From positions 1 through 64,000 of the IMG/VR virus record IMGVR_UViG_3300049846_002551: a stretch of DNA of 64,000 nt, one strand, 5' to 3'. Below are positions 48,732 to 57,546 of this stretch, piece after piece. A program made the translations under genes and the position numbers. This DNA is from a virus. The notes beneath the pieces were generated by a model. That model was given only the letters and a program-made list of their open reading frames with translations, had not been told where the DNA came from and made no database searches. The stretch's first letter is position 1, and each line of letters starts with the position of its first letter.

Positions 48732-49076
48732 ATGCCACAGTCATCAGTTGCTAGACGTTTAGCTCAAGGTGAAGTGCCCACTTCTCAAACAGTTGTGTAT
48801 ACAGTCGGAGATTCAGCACGAGCTATTTTATCCAGTATTTCGTTTCATAACAGTAGTGGTGCGGACCGCTTAGTGAGTATGTGGATTGTGCCAAATGGTG
48901 GTTCTGCGGATTCGTCGAATAAATTTTTAGAGACAATTTTATCTGATGAAGAGTCTTATCGAGAGAGTGGGTTAGGGCAAGTTTTAGAGCCTGGAGACAC
49001 AATTATTCTGACAGAAGATAATGGCACATCTGATGTTGCGTATTATTTATGTGGGGCTGTTTTAACAGAGGTTTAG
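48732..49076 (+). CDS. Small virion structural protein
   Basis: A 114-residue beta-sandwich with the layout of a common small tail protein: VYTVGDSARAILSSISFHNS, LVSMWIVPNGGSADSSN, and LGQVLEPGDTIILTEDNGTS near the end. In other phages members lie close to fibre or tip genes. It ends the structural operon; a new promoter follows in the 20-nt gap. Confidence 0.65.
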   Translation: MPQSSVARRLAQGEVPTSQTVVYTVGDSARAILSSISFHNSSGADRLVSMWIVPNGGSADSSNKFLETILSDEESYRESGLGQVLEPGDTIILTEDNGTSDVAYYLCGAVLTEV

Positions 49077-49081
49077 TATCC

Positions 49082-49089
49082 GGTAGAAT
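49082..49089 (+). promoter_or_regulatory. Leaderless promoter -10 (GGTAGAAT) of the glycosyltransferase cassette
   Basis: TAGAAT at 49084-49089 ends 7 nt before the ATG at 49097, preceded by GG. TTTAAC at 49061-49066 lies 17 nt upstream as a possible -35. This separates the cassette from the tail operon. Confidence 0.6.
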
Positions 49090-49096
49090 GTAGGAT

Positions 49097-52042
49097 ATGC
49101 GCGTTGATTCCACTTCTTTTGACCGAATTTGTACGTTCGGTCTGGTTATGATTGTTAAGAATGGTGCTCATTTACTTTATAGGATTTTAGACCAGATTGC
49201 TCCCTCAGATAAAGATGGCATAGGGTTTGATCAAGTTGTAATTTTGGATACAGGTTCTACGGACGGGACTGTTCAACTTTTAAAAGACAAATACCCTTGG
49301 GTTGAGGTGCATGAAGCGAAGTGGGAGTTTGATTTTTCAATCGCTAGAAATCAAGCATTGAAGTATGTGAATACGGATTTGTGGATGTGGTTAGATGCAG
49401 ATGACACCTTTACTTCTGAGACGCTTAAGCGGTGGTTCGAGATTGCAAAGGAGTTATGGTCTAATCGAACGACACCGGGGCATCCTGTTTACGCTTTAAT
49501 TCCATACATTTATGAGGTGGATAAAAACGATCTTCCTGTCGTGGTTCATTATCGAGAACGAATCATGTTGGGAACTGAAGGGTGGGAATGGCGAGAACCT
49601 TTGCATGAGGTTTGCTATTACAACTTACCTGACGGGCATTTTGTGGCTTATAATGATTGTCCAGTTGTGCATAGGCCCATAGGTACGGACAATGCGAAAG
49701 TTAACGGCGACCGAAACTGGAAAATCATGATGCGAAACTATCTAACCGAAGATAAAAGTGATCGCACTCTCTACTACATGGGACGTATGGCGAATGCGCG
49801 GCACCAATGGGAATTCGCAATTCAAATTTCTCAACAATTACTTTCGCGCTCTCCCGGAGGTTATTACGAATATGAGGCCGCAGTTGCATGCGGAGAAGCT
49901 TATGCTGAGTTGTTCAAGCGGGATGACATTGAGGCGTATAAAGCTAAGGCGATTGAATTTTTAACTATTGCCAAACGGTACGAACCAACGCGCAATGACG
50001 CTCGACAGAAACTTTGTGATTTGTATATCTTTAGTCGAGACACGAAGCTAGCGATCAAGGAGGCTGAAGGTTTGAATGAGGCTATGCCAGCTACGGTTGC
50101 GACTACGCTTCCAGCGTATTATGGGAAGTACAAGTATTCGGTTTTAGCTTTAATCTATTTTAGACTGGTAGGCAATGTTTGGTTGGCTATGGGGAATCAC
50201 TTTAAAGCGTTAGATTGCCCGAAACCTCATGCTTCGTCTTTGCAATTGGATTCTGCGATTCGTGCTTATTTGGATGATCATGACATCGGTGTTATTTACG
50301 CGGATGAAAAGTACGTGAACCAAGCGATGGGTTTGCGAAAGATTTTGTTACAACGTGGGACATTTAAAGAAGTACTTGTGTTTAACGATACACATTGTTT
50401 GTCTTTTGCATCTAAATATTATTTCCACTTTACGGAAAAACTCGATACTCTTTATAAGGAAGATGGGCATCCAAGGCTACGAAAGTTTTTGGTAACACCT
50501 CGTCCATTAGAGGAACACCCACTAGGTTATGAAAGCGTAATTTGCATGCCTGACACTCCAAGTATGCTAGAGGCGTCGCTTGATGAAGCGTTGTCTCCAT
50601 GTACGTTGGTATCTGGTCAATATGAACCTTTATCGGAGATTTTCGAACAAACTATGCGATGTCGGTCTGAGCGGGTATGTATCTCGTTTGTAACCGATTT
50701 AAATGATTGTCTTATGCAATACGAGAAGTCTAATCCTACGCAGTTTGATAGACTTAAATTTGTAGTTAATCGGATAGGAGAATGCTTTGGTATTATCGGT
50801 TGGACAGAGAGTGTAACATCTCTATTTGTTGATGAGTTTGGAATTGTAAGAACTCACGCTTTAGACAATATTGATTTTGTGATAGCCGATGAATCCTTTG
50901 GGTTTGATCTTGACAAACCAGGCGTTAAGATTCGAGTGGAATCTGTTGGGCAACCTAAAAAAGTGATTCATATTGTGGCTCCAGGAATTGAAGATTGGGA
51001 TGGAACTACGCCGCGTAAATGGGGCATAGGGGCTTCAGAGTCTTGTGTGGTTTATTTAGCGGAAGAACTGGTGAAGCGTGGTCATCAAGTTATAGTTTAC
51101 AACACTACGTTTAAATCGCGGATTGTGGCGGGTGTTGGTTATATACACATGGCGCAATATCACGATACCGGGCAACTGTGTGATTTATACATTTCTTCTC
51201 GGATTCCGGAAGCTCTTACAGGTCGCAGAGGAAAAATGCAGGTTCTATGGATGCATGATATTCCAGAATCGTACACTTATCGAATTACAAATGACCAAGT
51301 AATTGATCGATATGTGGCTGTTTCAGAATGGCAATTACAACAAGCTATTAAATGTAATCTTAAAGCTAGCAAATGTGTGCATATTCCAAATGGAATTAAG
51401 CCGTGGAAAAGTTTTGGAAAGAGAAGAAACGATACTCGTGTAATTTGGTCGAGTCAACCAGAACGTGGGTTAGATAATTTACATCGTTTTTGGCAAAAGA
51501 AGCCTGATTTATTTAGCGATGTTTGGGTGATTTATGGGTTTTACAATTTGTTAGTTTACGGAAAAGCGCGTAATAACATGGAACTAACGGAAGAAGCGTT
51601 CTATGATACTTGTCGATACAAGTATGCGCTTCGGCAAATGAAAGCGCGGATAGTGGGAAGGATTCCTCACTATCAAGTTTCCCAGTTGGCGCAAGCGTCA
51701 GGCCGTTGGATTTATCCTTCGGTGTTTCCAGAGACATTTTGTGTGGCGGGATTGGAGATGCTGTATAACGGAGTGCAGTGCTACTATACTAATAATGGCG
51801 CAACTTCAGAAATTTTAGGAAAGGCTGGACTACCTGATGTGGCAGATGGTAGAGAGGTTCGACGAATCAATTTATCACATGCAGTAGATGGTCCGGCGTT
51901 TGAGTTTGATTTGGATGCTAATGATTGGGTTGATATGCTGAGTACGCATTTATTGACTGGAACACGCGAGATAGGGTTTTCTAACACCGATTTTTACTGG
52001 TCACGCATCGCGGACCAATGGGAGGAATTAATCAATGCTTGA
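49097..52042 (+). CDS. Two-domain glycosyltransferase (GT2 plus GT4-like)
   Basis: A 981-residue protein. Residues about 1-230 are a GT-A/GT2 domain (FGLVMIVKNGAHLLYRILDQ; VVILDTGSTDGT; IARNQALKYVNTDLWMWLDA with the metal-binding DADD near residue 99). Residues about 235-345 look like TPR-type helices (RTLYYMGRMANARHQWEFAI). After a linker, residues about 620-975 look like a GT-B/GT4 domain (WGIGASESCVVYLAEELVKR; CVHIPNGIKPWKSFGKRRND; VIWSSQPERGLDNL; YPSVFPETFCVAGLEML). It probably adds two sugars in sequence. Acceptor unknown: virion protein, DNA base or host envelope. Confidence 0.85.
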   Translation: MRVDSTSFDRICTFGLVMIVKNGAHLLYRILDQIAPSDKDGIGFDQVVILDTGSTDGTVQLLKDKYPWVEVHEAKWEFDFSIARNQALKYVNTDLWMWLDADDTFTSETLKRWFEIAKELWSNRTTPGHPVYALIPYIYEVDKNDLPVVVHYRERIMLGTEGWEWREPLHEVCYYNLPDGHFVAYNDCPVVHRPIGTDNAKVNGDRNWKIMMRNYLTEDKSDRTLYYMGRMANARHQWEFAIQISQQLLSRSPGGYYEYEAAVACGEAYAELFKRDDIEAYKAKAIEFLTIAKRYEPTRNDARQKLCDLYIFSRDTKLAIKEAEGLNEAMPATVATTLPAYYGKYKYSVLALIYFRLVGNVWLAMGNHFKALDCPKPHASSLQLDSAIRAYLDDHDIGVIYADEKYVNQAMGLRKILLQRGTFKEVLVFNDTHCLSFASKYYFHFTEKLDTLYKEDGHPRLRKFLVTPRPLEEHPLGYESVICMPDTPSMLEASLDEALSPCTLVSGQYEPLSEIFEQTMRCRSERVCISFVTDLNDCLMQYEKSNPTQFDRLKFVVNRIGECFGIIGWTESVTSLFVDEFGIVRTHALDNIDFVIADESFGFDLDKPGVKIRVESVGQPKKVIHIVAPGIEDWDGTTPRKWGIGASESCVVYLAEELVKRGHQVIVYNTTFKSRIVAGVGYIHMAQYHDTGQLCDLYISSRIPEALTGRRGKMQVLWMHDIPESYTYRITNDQVIDRYVAVSEWQLQQAIKCNLKASKCVHIPNGIKPWKSFGKRRNDTRVIWSSQPERGLDNLHRFWQKKPDLFSDVWVIYGFYNLLVYGKARNNMELTEEAFYDTCRYKYALRQMKARIVGRIPHYQVSQLAQASGRWIYPSVFPETFCVAGLEMLYNGVQCYYTNNGATSEILGKAGLPDVADGREVRRINLSHAVDGPAFEFDLDANDWVDMLSTHLLTGTREIGFSNTDFYWSRIADQWEELINA

Positions 52043-52826
52043 TGGAGAACAACAAATGGAATGTAAGACACCGGAGGAAGTTTACGCTTCTTGGTTTAAT
52101 CATATTCAAAGTATCCATGCTACGAATCCAAATCGTCATTCCAATCAAGCGAGTTATGACGCAACATTACGGGATAACTATCCTTGGGCTTTTTGGAATT
52201 TAAAACAAAACGACTTGCATTTGGTTTGTCACGATATTGGTTGCGCGTATGGTACGTTGTCTTTGGGGGCTTACACTTTAGGTTACAAAGTTTATGCCGT
52301 CGATATTGTGGATGAGTATGTAAATGCGGAAGCACTCAGTTTTAGAGGTATACCATTTATTCAACACGATATTGAGAGTGGGCCTGTACCTGATGTTCCT
52401 GAAGCAGATGTTGTGTTGTTTACAGAAGTGTTAGAGCACCTAAATAGTAATCCAATTCGTGCTATTTGTAATGTTCGAAATATGATGAAACCAGGTGCGC
52501 TTTTGATTTTATCAACACCTCGTTTTGAAGATAGTCGTCATTATCGTGGTCGCTATCAAGTAGGGCTTGATCCAGTTGAGCGTTGGACCGATATTCCGCT
52601 TAAAAGTTCTGAAGAGTGGATTGATGCTCATACATATCTTTATACCGAAGTAGAATTGCGGCAATTACTTGATCTATGTGGTTTTAAAATTCTACAAACA
52701 GGTAATCCTTGGGGAGGGTTAACGACTGGAATTACAGCGTATAAGACTATCGAAGTGGATACGTTGGTGACTGCTAGAGCGTATCAGTATGTGGAACTTA
52801 TGCAAGAGAAAAGCGTGAAATCGTAA
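52035..52826 (+). CDS. SAM-dependent methyltransferase
   Basis: A 263-residue class I methyltransferase. Residues about 60-80 hold the SAM motif (VCHDIGCAYGTLSLGAYTLG), followed by VYAVDIVDEYV, FIQHDIESG and ADVVLFTEVLEHLNSNP, then MKPGALLILSTPRFED. This resembles UbiG-like enzymes that act on sugars or small molecules. GGGAGGAA lies 7 nt before the ATG at 52035, which overlaps the previous stop by 8 nt; a second ATG is at 52056. Inside a sugar-transferase cassette it may methylate the added glycan. Confidence 0.82.
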   Translation: MLDGEQQMECKTPEEVYASWFNHIQSIHATNPNRHSNQASYDATLRDNYPWAFWNLKQNDLHLVCHDIGCAYGTLSLGAYTLGYKVYAVDIVDEYVNAEALSFRGIPFIQHDIESGPVPDVPEADVVLFTEVLEHLNSNPIRAICNVRNMMKPGALLILSTPRFEDSRHYRGRYQVGLDPVERWTDIPLKSSEEWIDAHTYLYTEVELRQLLDLCGFKILQTGNPWGGLTTGITAYKTIEVDTLVTARAYQYVELMQEKSVKS

Positions 52827-53491
52827 TGGATGTTGTTGTGATCCCTTTTCGCAATGAGGAAAAAAACATTCCACTTACTCTCGAAAATATTCCATCCATC
52901 TATCCAATTATTATGGTAGATGGGGCTGGAGATAAAGCTTCCATTGATAAATCACGCTATGTGGCACAGAGTTCTCATCCGATGGTTGCGATAGTGGAGC
53001 AAGTTGGGGAAGGGTACGGTGGCGCAGTACTAACTGGAATTAAGTTTGCGTTGAAGATGAATGTTAAACCTTCCGATTACATTATTGTGATGGATGTTCA
53101 ATCCCATAATTTTAGAGAAATGTTAGTGGCTTTACATAACTACAAAGGTGAGGCTGATGTGATTGCAGGTAATCGTAAAGTTCAACATAAGTCTATTTTT
53201 CGCAAATGTCTTTCAAAGTTGGCGCGGATATTTTGTTTAAGCCCGATTCACGATTCTTCGAGCGGGTTTAGGGCGTACAAAAAACATGCGGCGCAAAGTA
53301 TTGTAGATCGATATACGGGAAGGCGCATTCCGTCGTATGCATTTAATATGGCGATTGCGCTTCACCCCAAAATTATGGATAAGACTTGGTGCGTTAAAGA
53401 ATTTTCTATGACCTATGTAGGGGGAAAGACAGGTTTAAATTGGAAGGAAATTTGGAAAGTCTTTATTTGGAGAATTGGATGCTATCGATAA
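52826..53491 (+). CDS. GT2 glycosyltransferase (polyprenyl-phosphate type)
   Basis: A 221-residue GT2 domain (VVVIPFRNEEKNIPLTLENI; GEGYGGAVLTGIKFALK; DYIIVMDVQSHN where the DxD-like motif lies; DSSSGFRAYKKHAAQSIVDR). The layout resembles dolichyl- or polyprenyl-phosphate hexose synthases, but no membrane segments follow. Its ATG overlaps the previous stop (TAATG), and its end overlaps the next gene by 13 nt. Confidence 0.8.
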   Translation: MDVVVIPFRNEEKNIPLTLENIPSIYPIIMVDGAGDKASIDKSRYVAQSSHPMVAIVEQVGEGYGGAVLTGIKFALKMNVKPSDYIIVMDVQSHNFREMLVALHNYKGEADVIAGNRKVQHKSIFRKCLSKLARIFCLSPIHDSSSGFRAYKKHAAQSIVDRYTGRRIPSYAFNMAIALHPKIMDKTWCVKEFSMTYVGGKTGLNWKEIWKVFIWRIGCYR

Positions 53492-54138
53492 TTATTCCAA
53501 CGAAAGGCCGAAGTGACTCGTTAGTTCGGTGTTTAACGGCGATTATTCATGAGACAGCCACCCCATTTGAAATTATTTTGGTGAACTATGACTATGATGG
53601 GTTGGTTGTGCATGACCTGCCTAATAGTCGAGTTTTGCATTATCCTGGTTGTAGTTACGCTTTCGGGATTAATCGTGGATGTGAAGTGGCAAGCGGCGAT
53701 TATTTTACAGTTCCTGGAATTGCAAACGATATTGAAGTAACGAAGCATTGGGATGTTTCTTTAATTGAGGCTTTGCAGGATCAGCGTGTTGGTATGGCAG
53801 TTCCTGGAGTTCAAGAACGTAGCGTGGTCGACGGTCCGGTTTACGGCGCGTTTATAAGTCCGCCAGCTTTTAATCTGGATTGGAATCAAATGCCGGAATA
53901 CGCAGGGTATGGAGTGGTTAGGCGCGACGTGTTTCAAAATGTGGGGTTGATGGATGAGAATTTTACACCTATCTATTTAGAAGATGTTGATTACGGGTTA
54001 AGGGTACTGACAGCAGGATACACCATTAAACCATGCCGAGAATCATTGATTATTCATCATCACGAACTCGAAGGACGCACTTACGTAAATCAAGCGAATA
54101 AGGAATACTTTTACAAGAAATGGAACATTCAGATTTAG
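53479..54138 (+). CDS. GT2 glycosyltransferase
   Basis: A 219-residue protein beginning MLSIIIPTKGRSDSLVRCL, typical of GT2. I chose ATG 53479 because GGAG precedes it by 7 nt; the frame opens 39 nt earlier. The chain has EIILVNYDYDGL, then FGINRGCEVASGDYFTVPGI, and late FTPIYLEDVDYGLRVLTAGY (the ED..D catalytic-base pattern). Overlaps both neighbours. Confidence 0.8.
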   Translation: MLSIIIPTKGRSDSLVRCLTAIIHETATPFEIILVNYDYDGLVVHDLPNSRVLHYPGCSYAFGINRGCEVASGDYFTVPGIANDIEVTKHWDVSLIEALQDQRVGMAVPGVQERSVVDGPVYGAFISPPAFNLDWNQMPEYAGYGVVRRDVFQNVGLMDENFTPIYLEDVDYGLRVLTAGYTIKPCRESLIIHHHELEGRTYVNQANKEYFYKKWNIQI

Positions 54139-54971
54139 CTGTACAGATTAACGCAAATGGCGGTCACAGAGGCGTAAGTGCAATTGTTTTAAACTGGAAT
54201 GAATTGCATGTTGTAAAAGGGACGATTGAATTTTTAAACCAAGAGACTCTTATAGACGAGATTATTCTTGTCGACAACGGTTCACGTGACGGTTCTCCGG
54301 AATATTTCACTCATCTATCCAAGCGTCGAGAATATGTGGAGAGAGTTAGAACTGTTTTGTTGAATAAAAATTATGGGTCGTCTATTGGTAGAAATGTCGG
54401 GTTAGGGTTAGCGAGTAGAGAAAGTATCTTTTTAATTGACGGAGATATCTTGTATGTTCCTGGCACTATTCCGTTTTATCAAAAGATTTTGGATTCGTAT
54501 CCAGAGTGTGGGTGTGTTGGCTATAATGATTATGAACGTGTACAAGCAACTGGAATGAATGGAACTGCAAATTACAAAGAAGCACAAACAGTTATGCAAA
54601 GTACGGTGCAATTGTCGAAGTGGTTTCCAATGGCTTGGACACAGTATGGTTTATTTCGCGGTGATTTGTTACGCAAACTGCAATTTGTAACTGAAGGTTG
54701 TTTTGGAGAGTGTGGTCATGGCTATGAGGACGATTGGTTGTATCATGCGATGGAACAAGAAGGCTACTACTCTATTGCGGTAAATGCCCCACTATACTAT
54801 CATGATGGGCATTACTCGTTACGATTAATGCAAGAAATGAATCTTTCAGATCGTGGAGAGGAACGGGCCAAATTATTTTATGCCAAATGGGGAGAGGGCA
54901 ACGGTTGGCGTGAGCGTATGGGTACGATTCCTTATCAGGAAAAGAGGCCATTTCGTGTATATCCGTCCTAG
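54120..54971 (+). CDS. GT2 glycosyltransferase
   Basis: A 283-residue GT2 protein: VSAIVLNWNELHVVKGTIEF, EIILVDNGSRDGSPEYF, NYGSSIGRNVGLGLASRESI, FLIDGDILYVPG with the metal-binding DGD, and GHGYEDDWLYHAMEQEGY with the late acidic pair. It is the fourth separate transferase of the cassette. Its 3' end overlaps the helicase start by 17 nt, so cassette and replication genes are joined in one transcript. Confidence 0.82.
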   Translation: MEHSDLAVQINANGGHRGVSAIVLNWNELHVVKGTIEFLNQETLIDEIILVDNGSRDGSPEYFTHLSKRREYVERVRTVLLNKNYGSSIGRNVGLGLASRESIFLIDGDILYVPGTIPFYQKILDSYPECGCVGYNDYERVQATGMNGTANYKEAQTVMQSTVQLSKWFPMAWTQYGLFRGDLLRKLQFVTEGCFGECGHGYEDDWLYHAMEQEGYYSIAVNAPLYYHDGHYSLRLMQEMNLSDRGEERAKLFYAKWGEGNGWRERMGTIPYQEKRPFRVYPS

Positions 54972-56361
54972 TTATAATCGGGGGGAAATTGTTGGTAATG
55001 TTCCAGCGAAGTTAGAGGCCCTACTCCAAAATGAATTTGTTTGGTATGACATTAACGATTTAACCAATCCTGTTTATTTTTATTCCAATAAGGTGATGTA
55101 CCTTGGGTTGATGTTTCAAGTCGCAGAATTCATAACTGAATATGGTATCGAGTGCACAGTTAATCTCCCTAATTTGGACAAGCTTGATCGATATGATTGG
55201 AAGTTTATTGGCACTTATAGAGCTAAACAAAAAGAGGCTGTGAATGCGCTATACGCTTCACGTTATGGTGCATTAAAGGCTCCGCCTGGGTTTGGTAAAA
55301 CTACAGTTGCATCGGCGTTAATTGCTAGAATTGGTTTGAAAACAGCGATTATTGTACAAGCGGGAGAACCGTTTGATCAGGCTTACAACACGATTCTTAA
55401 GATGACAAACATTAAGCATATAGGTCGAGTGTCTGGAGAATATAAGGATTTAGGAGATGTTACGGTCTACATGATTCAAACGTTGTCAAATGAGATTGCT
55501 GAGAATCCTAAAGGAGAAATTGCTACTGCTTTCGCGCAATCGCAAGTCGTGATTGTTGATGAACACCATCATTCAGCGGCGGATACTTATTTGCTAGCTT
55601 TAAATTTTGTAACTAATCCGCAATTTGTTTTTGGTTTTAGTGCAACCCCAGAAGATAGAGAGGACGGTTTGCAACCTTTTGTAAACGCTTATATAGGTCG
55701 TCCAGTATTTGAGGTTACATATGGTGAGCAGATTGCACACGGGCATCTATGTCCTGTTACGGTTTATGTGATGCGAATGCCGGAAAGAGACTTCGGATAC
55801 TCCAAAAATCGTAGTATTCCCGCGTTTCGGAAGAGGCAGTTATATCAAGAAGTTTATCAAGAGTATGTGGTTGAAAATCGAGAAAGGAATAACGAAGCGT
55901 TGTTTTTTACTCAAGATATGATTGATGAAGGACATTCGGTGGCAATTATTGTTTCGAGAATTCCACACGCTCACGAAATTCATAAGCTGTATCCGCAAGC
56001 TGTGGTTTTAACGAGCAGTACACCTAAAAGCGAAAGACGGGATATTTTAGAAAAACTTCGTTCCAAAGAGATAATGTGCGTGGTAACCACTTTGTTTGAT
56101 GAAGCAACCGATGTTCCTTCGTTGGGTGCTGTTTGCATGCTTGCGGGTGGTAAAACGGAGATACGGTTGCGTCAGCGTATTCGTTCAACGCGAACATTTT
56201 CTGGACCGACAGCTAGAGGCCATTACAACAAAACTCGTGGATACGTATGGTATCCAATAGATCAAGCGGACTTTTTGCAGTCCCATTCTACGAAGTGCTT
56301 GAAAATTTTAAAGTCGATTGTACAGGAACATCCGGAGAACGAATTAGTATGGATACAATAG
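54955..56361 (+). CDS. UvsW-like superfamily 2 DNA helicase
   Basis: A 468-residue protein from GTG 54955 (AGAGG 7 nt upstream); the frame opens about 100 nt earlier inside the glycosyltransferase gene. Q-like and motif I: YRAKQKEAVNALYASRYGAL, then APPGFGKTT (about residues 108-116). Motif II is DEHH near residue 201, motif III GFSATP, and motif VI LRQRIRSTR near residue 402. This matches phage UvsW/XPB-type helicases, which remodel forks and recombination intermediates. It is the first gene of the replication module. Confidence 0.85.
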   Translation: MYIRPSYNRGEIVGNVPAKLEALLQNEFVWYDINDLTNPVYFYSNKVMYLGLMFQVAEFITEYGIECTVNLPNLDKLDRYDWKFIGTYRAKQKEAVNALYASRYGALKAPPGFGKTTVASALIARIGLKTAIIVQAGEPFDQAYNTILKMTNIKHIGRVSGEYKDLGDVTVYMIQTLSNEIAENPKGEIATAFAQSQVVIVDEHHHSAADTYLLALNFVTNPQFVFGFSATPEDREDGLQPFVNAYIGRPVFEVTYGEQIAHGHLCPVTVYVMRMPERDFGYSKNRSIPAFRKRQLYQEVYQEYVVENRERNNEALFFTQDMIDEGHSVAIIVSRIPHAHEIHKLYPQAVVLTSSTPKSERRDILEKLRSKEIMCVVTTLFDEATDVPSLGAVCMLAGGKTEIRLRQRIRSTRTFSGPTARGHYNKTRGYVWYPIDQADFLQSHSTKCLKILKSIVQEHPENELVWIQ

Positions 56362-56765
56362 GGTCACCTTTTTGGTTGTATATTCGTTTATTTGCGGATG
56401 CCATGAACATTGATTATTCGTTGTTTAAACGACGGTTCACGGATTTGCACATTAAGGAATTTAATGTTAGGATTAGTAACTGGAAAACCACTAATGGTTG
56501 GAGTAATAAAGAGGTATGTGGTTTAATATATTATTGCTATCTGCATAATCCTTTGGCTTCGGTGGATTTGAAATTGTATGGTCAGGCTGACAATATCGGT
56601 AAGTGTGTGAGTACCTATGCGAAATGGTTAAGAGCCAATCAAGAACGCATAGAAAAAGATGGGTTATTGAAAGCGATTTTTTCTACGAGTCCAAACACTA
56701 CTTATTCTGAATTGAGTCGTGCCATGTCTTTGGATGAAGTGCACGAAATTTATGGCAAACATTGA
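56349..56765 (+). CDS. Protein of unknown function in the replication module
   Basis: A 138-residue protein starting MDTIGSPFWLYIRLFADAMN. It is helical, with several aromatic residues (KEVCGLIYYCYLHNPLASVD; STYAKWLRANQERIEKDG). It overlaps the helicase end by 13 nt and the next gene by 14 nt. Size, helical character and position would fit a helicase accessory or single-strand-binding mediator, but no motif proves it. Confidence 0.55.
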   Translation: MDTIGSPFWLYIRLFADAMNIDYSLFKRRFTDLHIKEFNVRISNWKTTNGWSNKEVCGLIYYCYLHNPLASVDLKLYGQADNIGKCVSTYAKWLRANQERIEKDGLLKAIFSTSPNTTYSELSRAMSLDEVHEIYGKH

Positions 56766-57546
56766 GCCGAATCAGTATATTCAATATGAGAAATGGTGCC
56801 GTAGCGATCATAAAAAATTAACGGCATTAGAGCAAGCGCGTGTTTTGCGTCTTAAAGAATTAGACGCGCTATGCAAAAAGTGTCGAATGTTTCCAGACGA
56901 TCAAATGAAATGTGAGGGAACCAGGCAAGTGTTTCCAGTAAACGCGGAAAAAATTGACCCTAAGTTTTTTCGTTTAGAGATGCAATCTTGTCACAAGCTT
57001 GACGCTAAAGTTGATCATCAAATGTATTTGGAGCGTTTAAAGAGGGCTGGGATTTCAAAGAAGATGGCGACGGAATTACTACGCACTAATTCACCAAGAT
57101 TGTCAACGGAAGTTACAAAGAAAGGTGGGCATCTGTATTTTGATAAAAAGAAACTACATGATTTCACTTATGAAATACTATCGGACGGGTTAGACCTTAA
57201 GATTAAGGAATACATTATTGCTTTAGCGAACTGCGGGTTTCAAGGTGTGTACTTATTCACCGTCAATTTTTATCGTAGTTGGGTGCAAGGGTCTAGCCGG
57301 GTCGAGAACATTAAAACTATTCAAGGTCCTTTAATTGATTGTGATTGGTTAGTGGTTGAAGCCATTGACTATTCAACGGAAGCGACTTATTTCCGCGAAG
57401 CATTGTTTACGATTGTTAGGACGCGAGTCTCACAATTGAAACCTACTACGATTATTCAGACGCGAAATACACCGCAGTTTCAAAGTGAGATGGAAAAGAC
57501 GTTTTTTGCGGAGGTTATGAAGTGGCCCAAAATCAATCTTACGTAA
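56752..57546 (+). CDS. Helicase-loader-like protein, Walker A lost
   Basis: A 264-residue protein. An N-terminal cysteine cluster (C41-KK-C44, C54, C80) recalls the zinc module of DnaI-type loaders. Residues about 150-240 align by pattern with the DnaC/DnaI AAA+ core: IKEYIIALANCGFQGVYLFT, then DCDWLVVEAIDYSTEATYFR (Walker B region, with E-A in place of D-D) and LFTIVRTRVSQLKPTTIIQT (the R and pTIitTN region). No GxxGxGKT is present before it. It probably loads or positions the DnaB-type helicase two genes downstream, perhaps without ATP hydrolysis. The assignment rests on pattern and context only. Confidence 0.45.
   Translation: MANIEPNQYIQYEKWCRSDHKKLTALEQARVLRLKELDALCKKCRMFPDDQMKCEGTRQVFPVNAEKIDPKFFRLEMQSCHKLDAKVDHQMYLERLKRAGISKKMATELLRTNSPRLSTEVTKKGGHLYFDKKKLHDFTYEILSDGLDLKIKEYIIALANCGFQGVYLFTVNFYRSWVQGSSRVENIKTIQGPLIDCDWLVVEAIDYSTEATYFREALFTIVRTRVSQLKPTTIIQTRNTPQFQSEMEKTFFAEVMKWPKINLT

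Noticed and set aside
54853-54955. Longer N-terminus of the UvsW-like helicase
   Set aside because: The extension lies inside the glycosyltransferase gene and has no family sequence; GTG 54955 with AGAGG is a better start.
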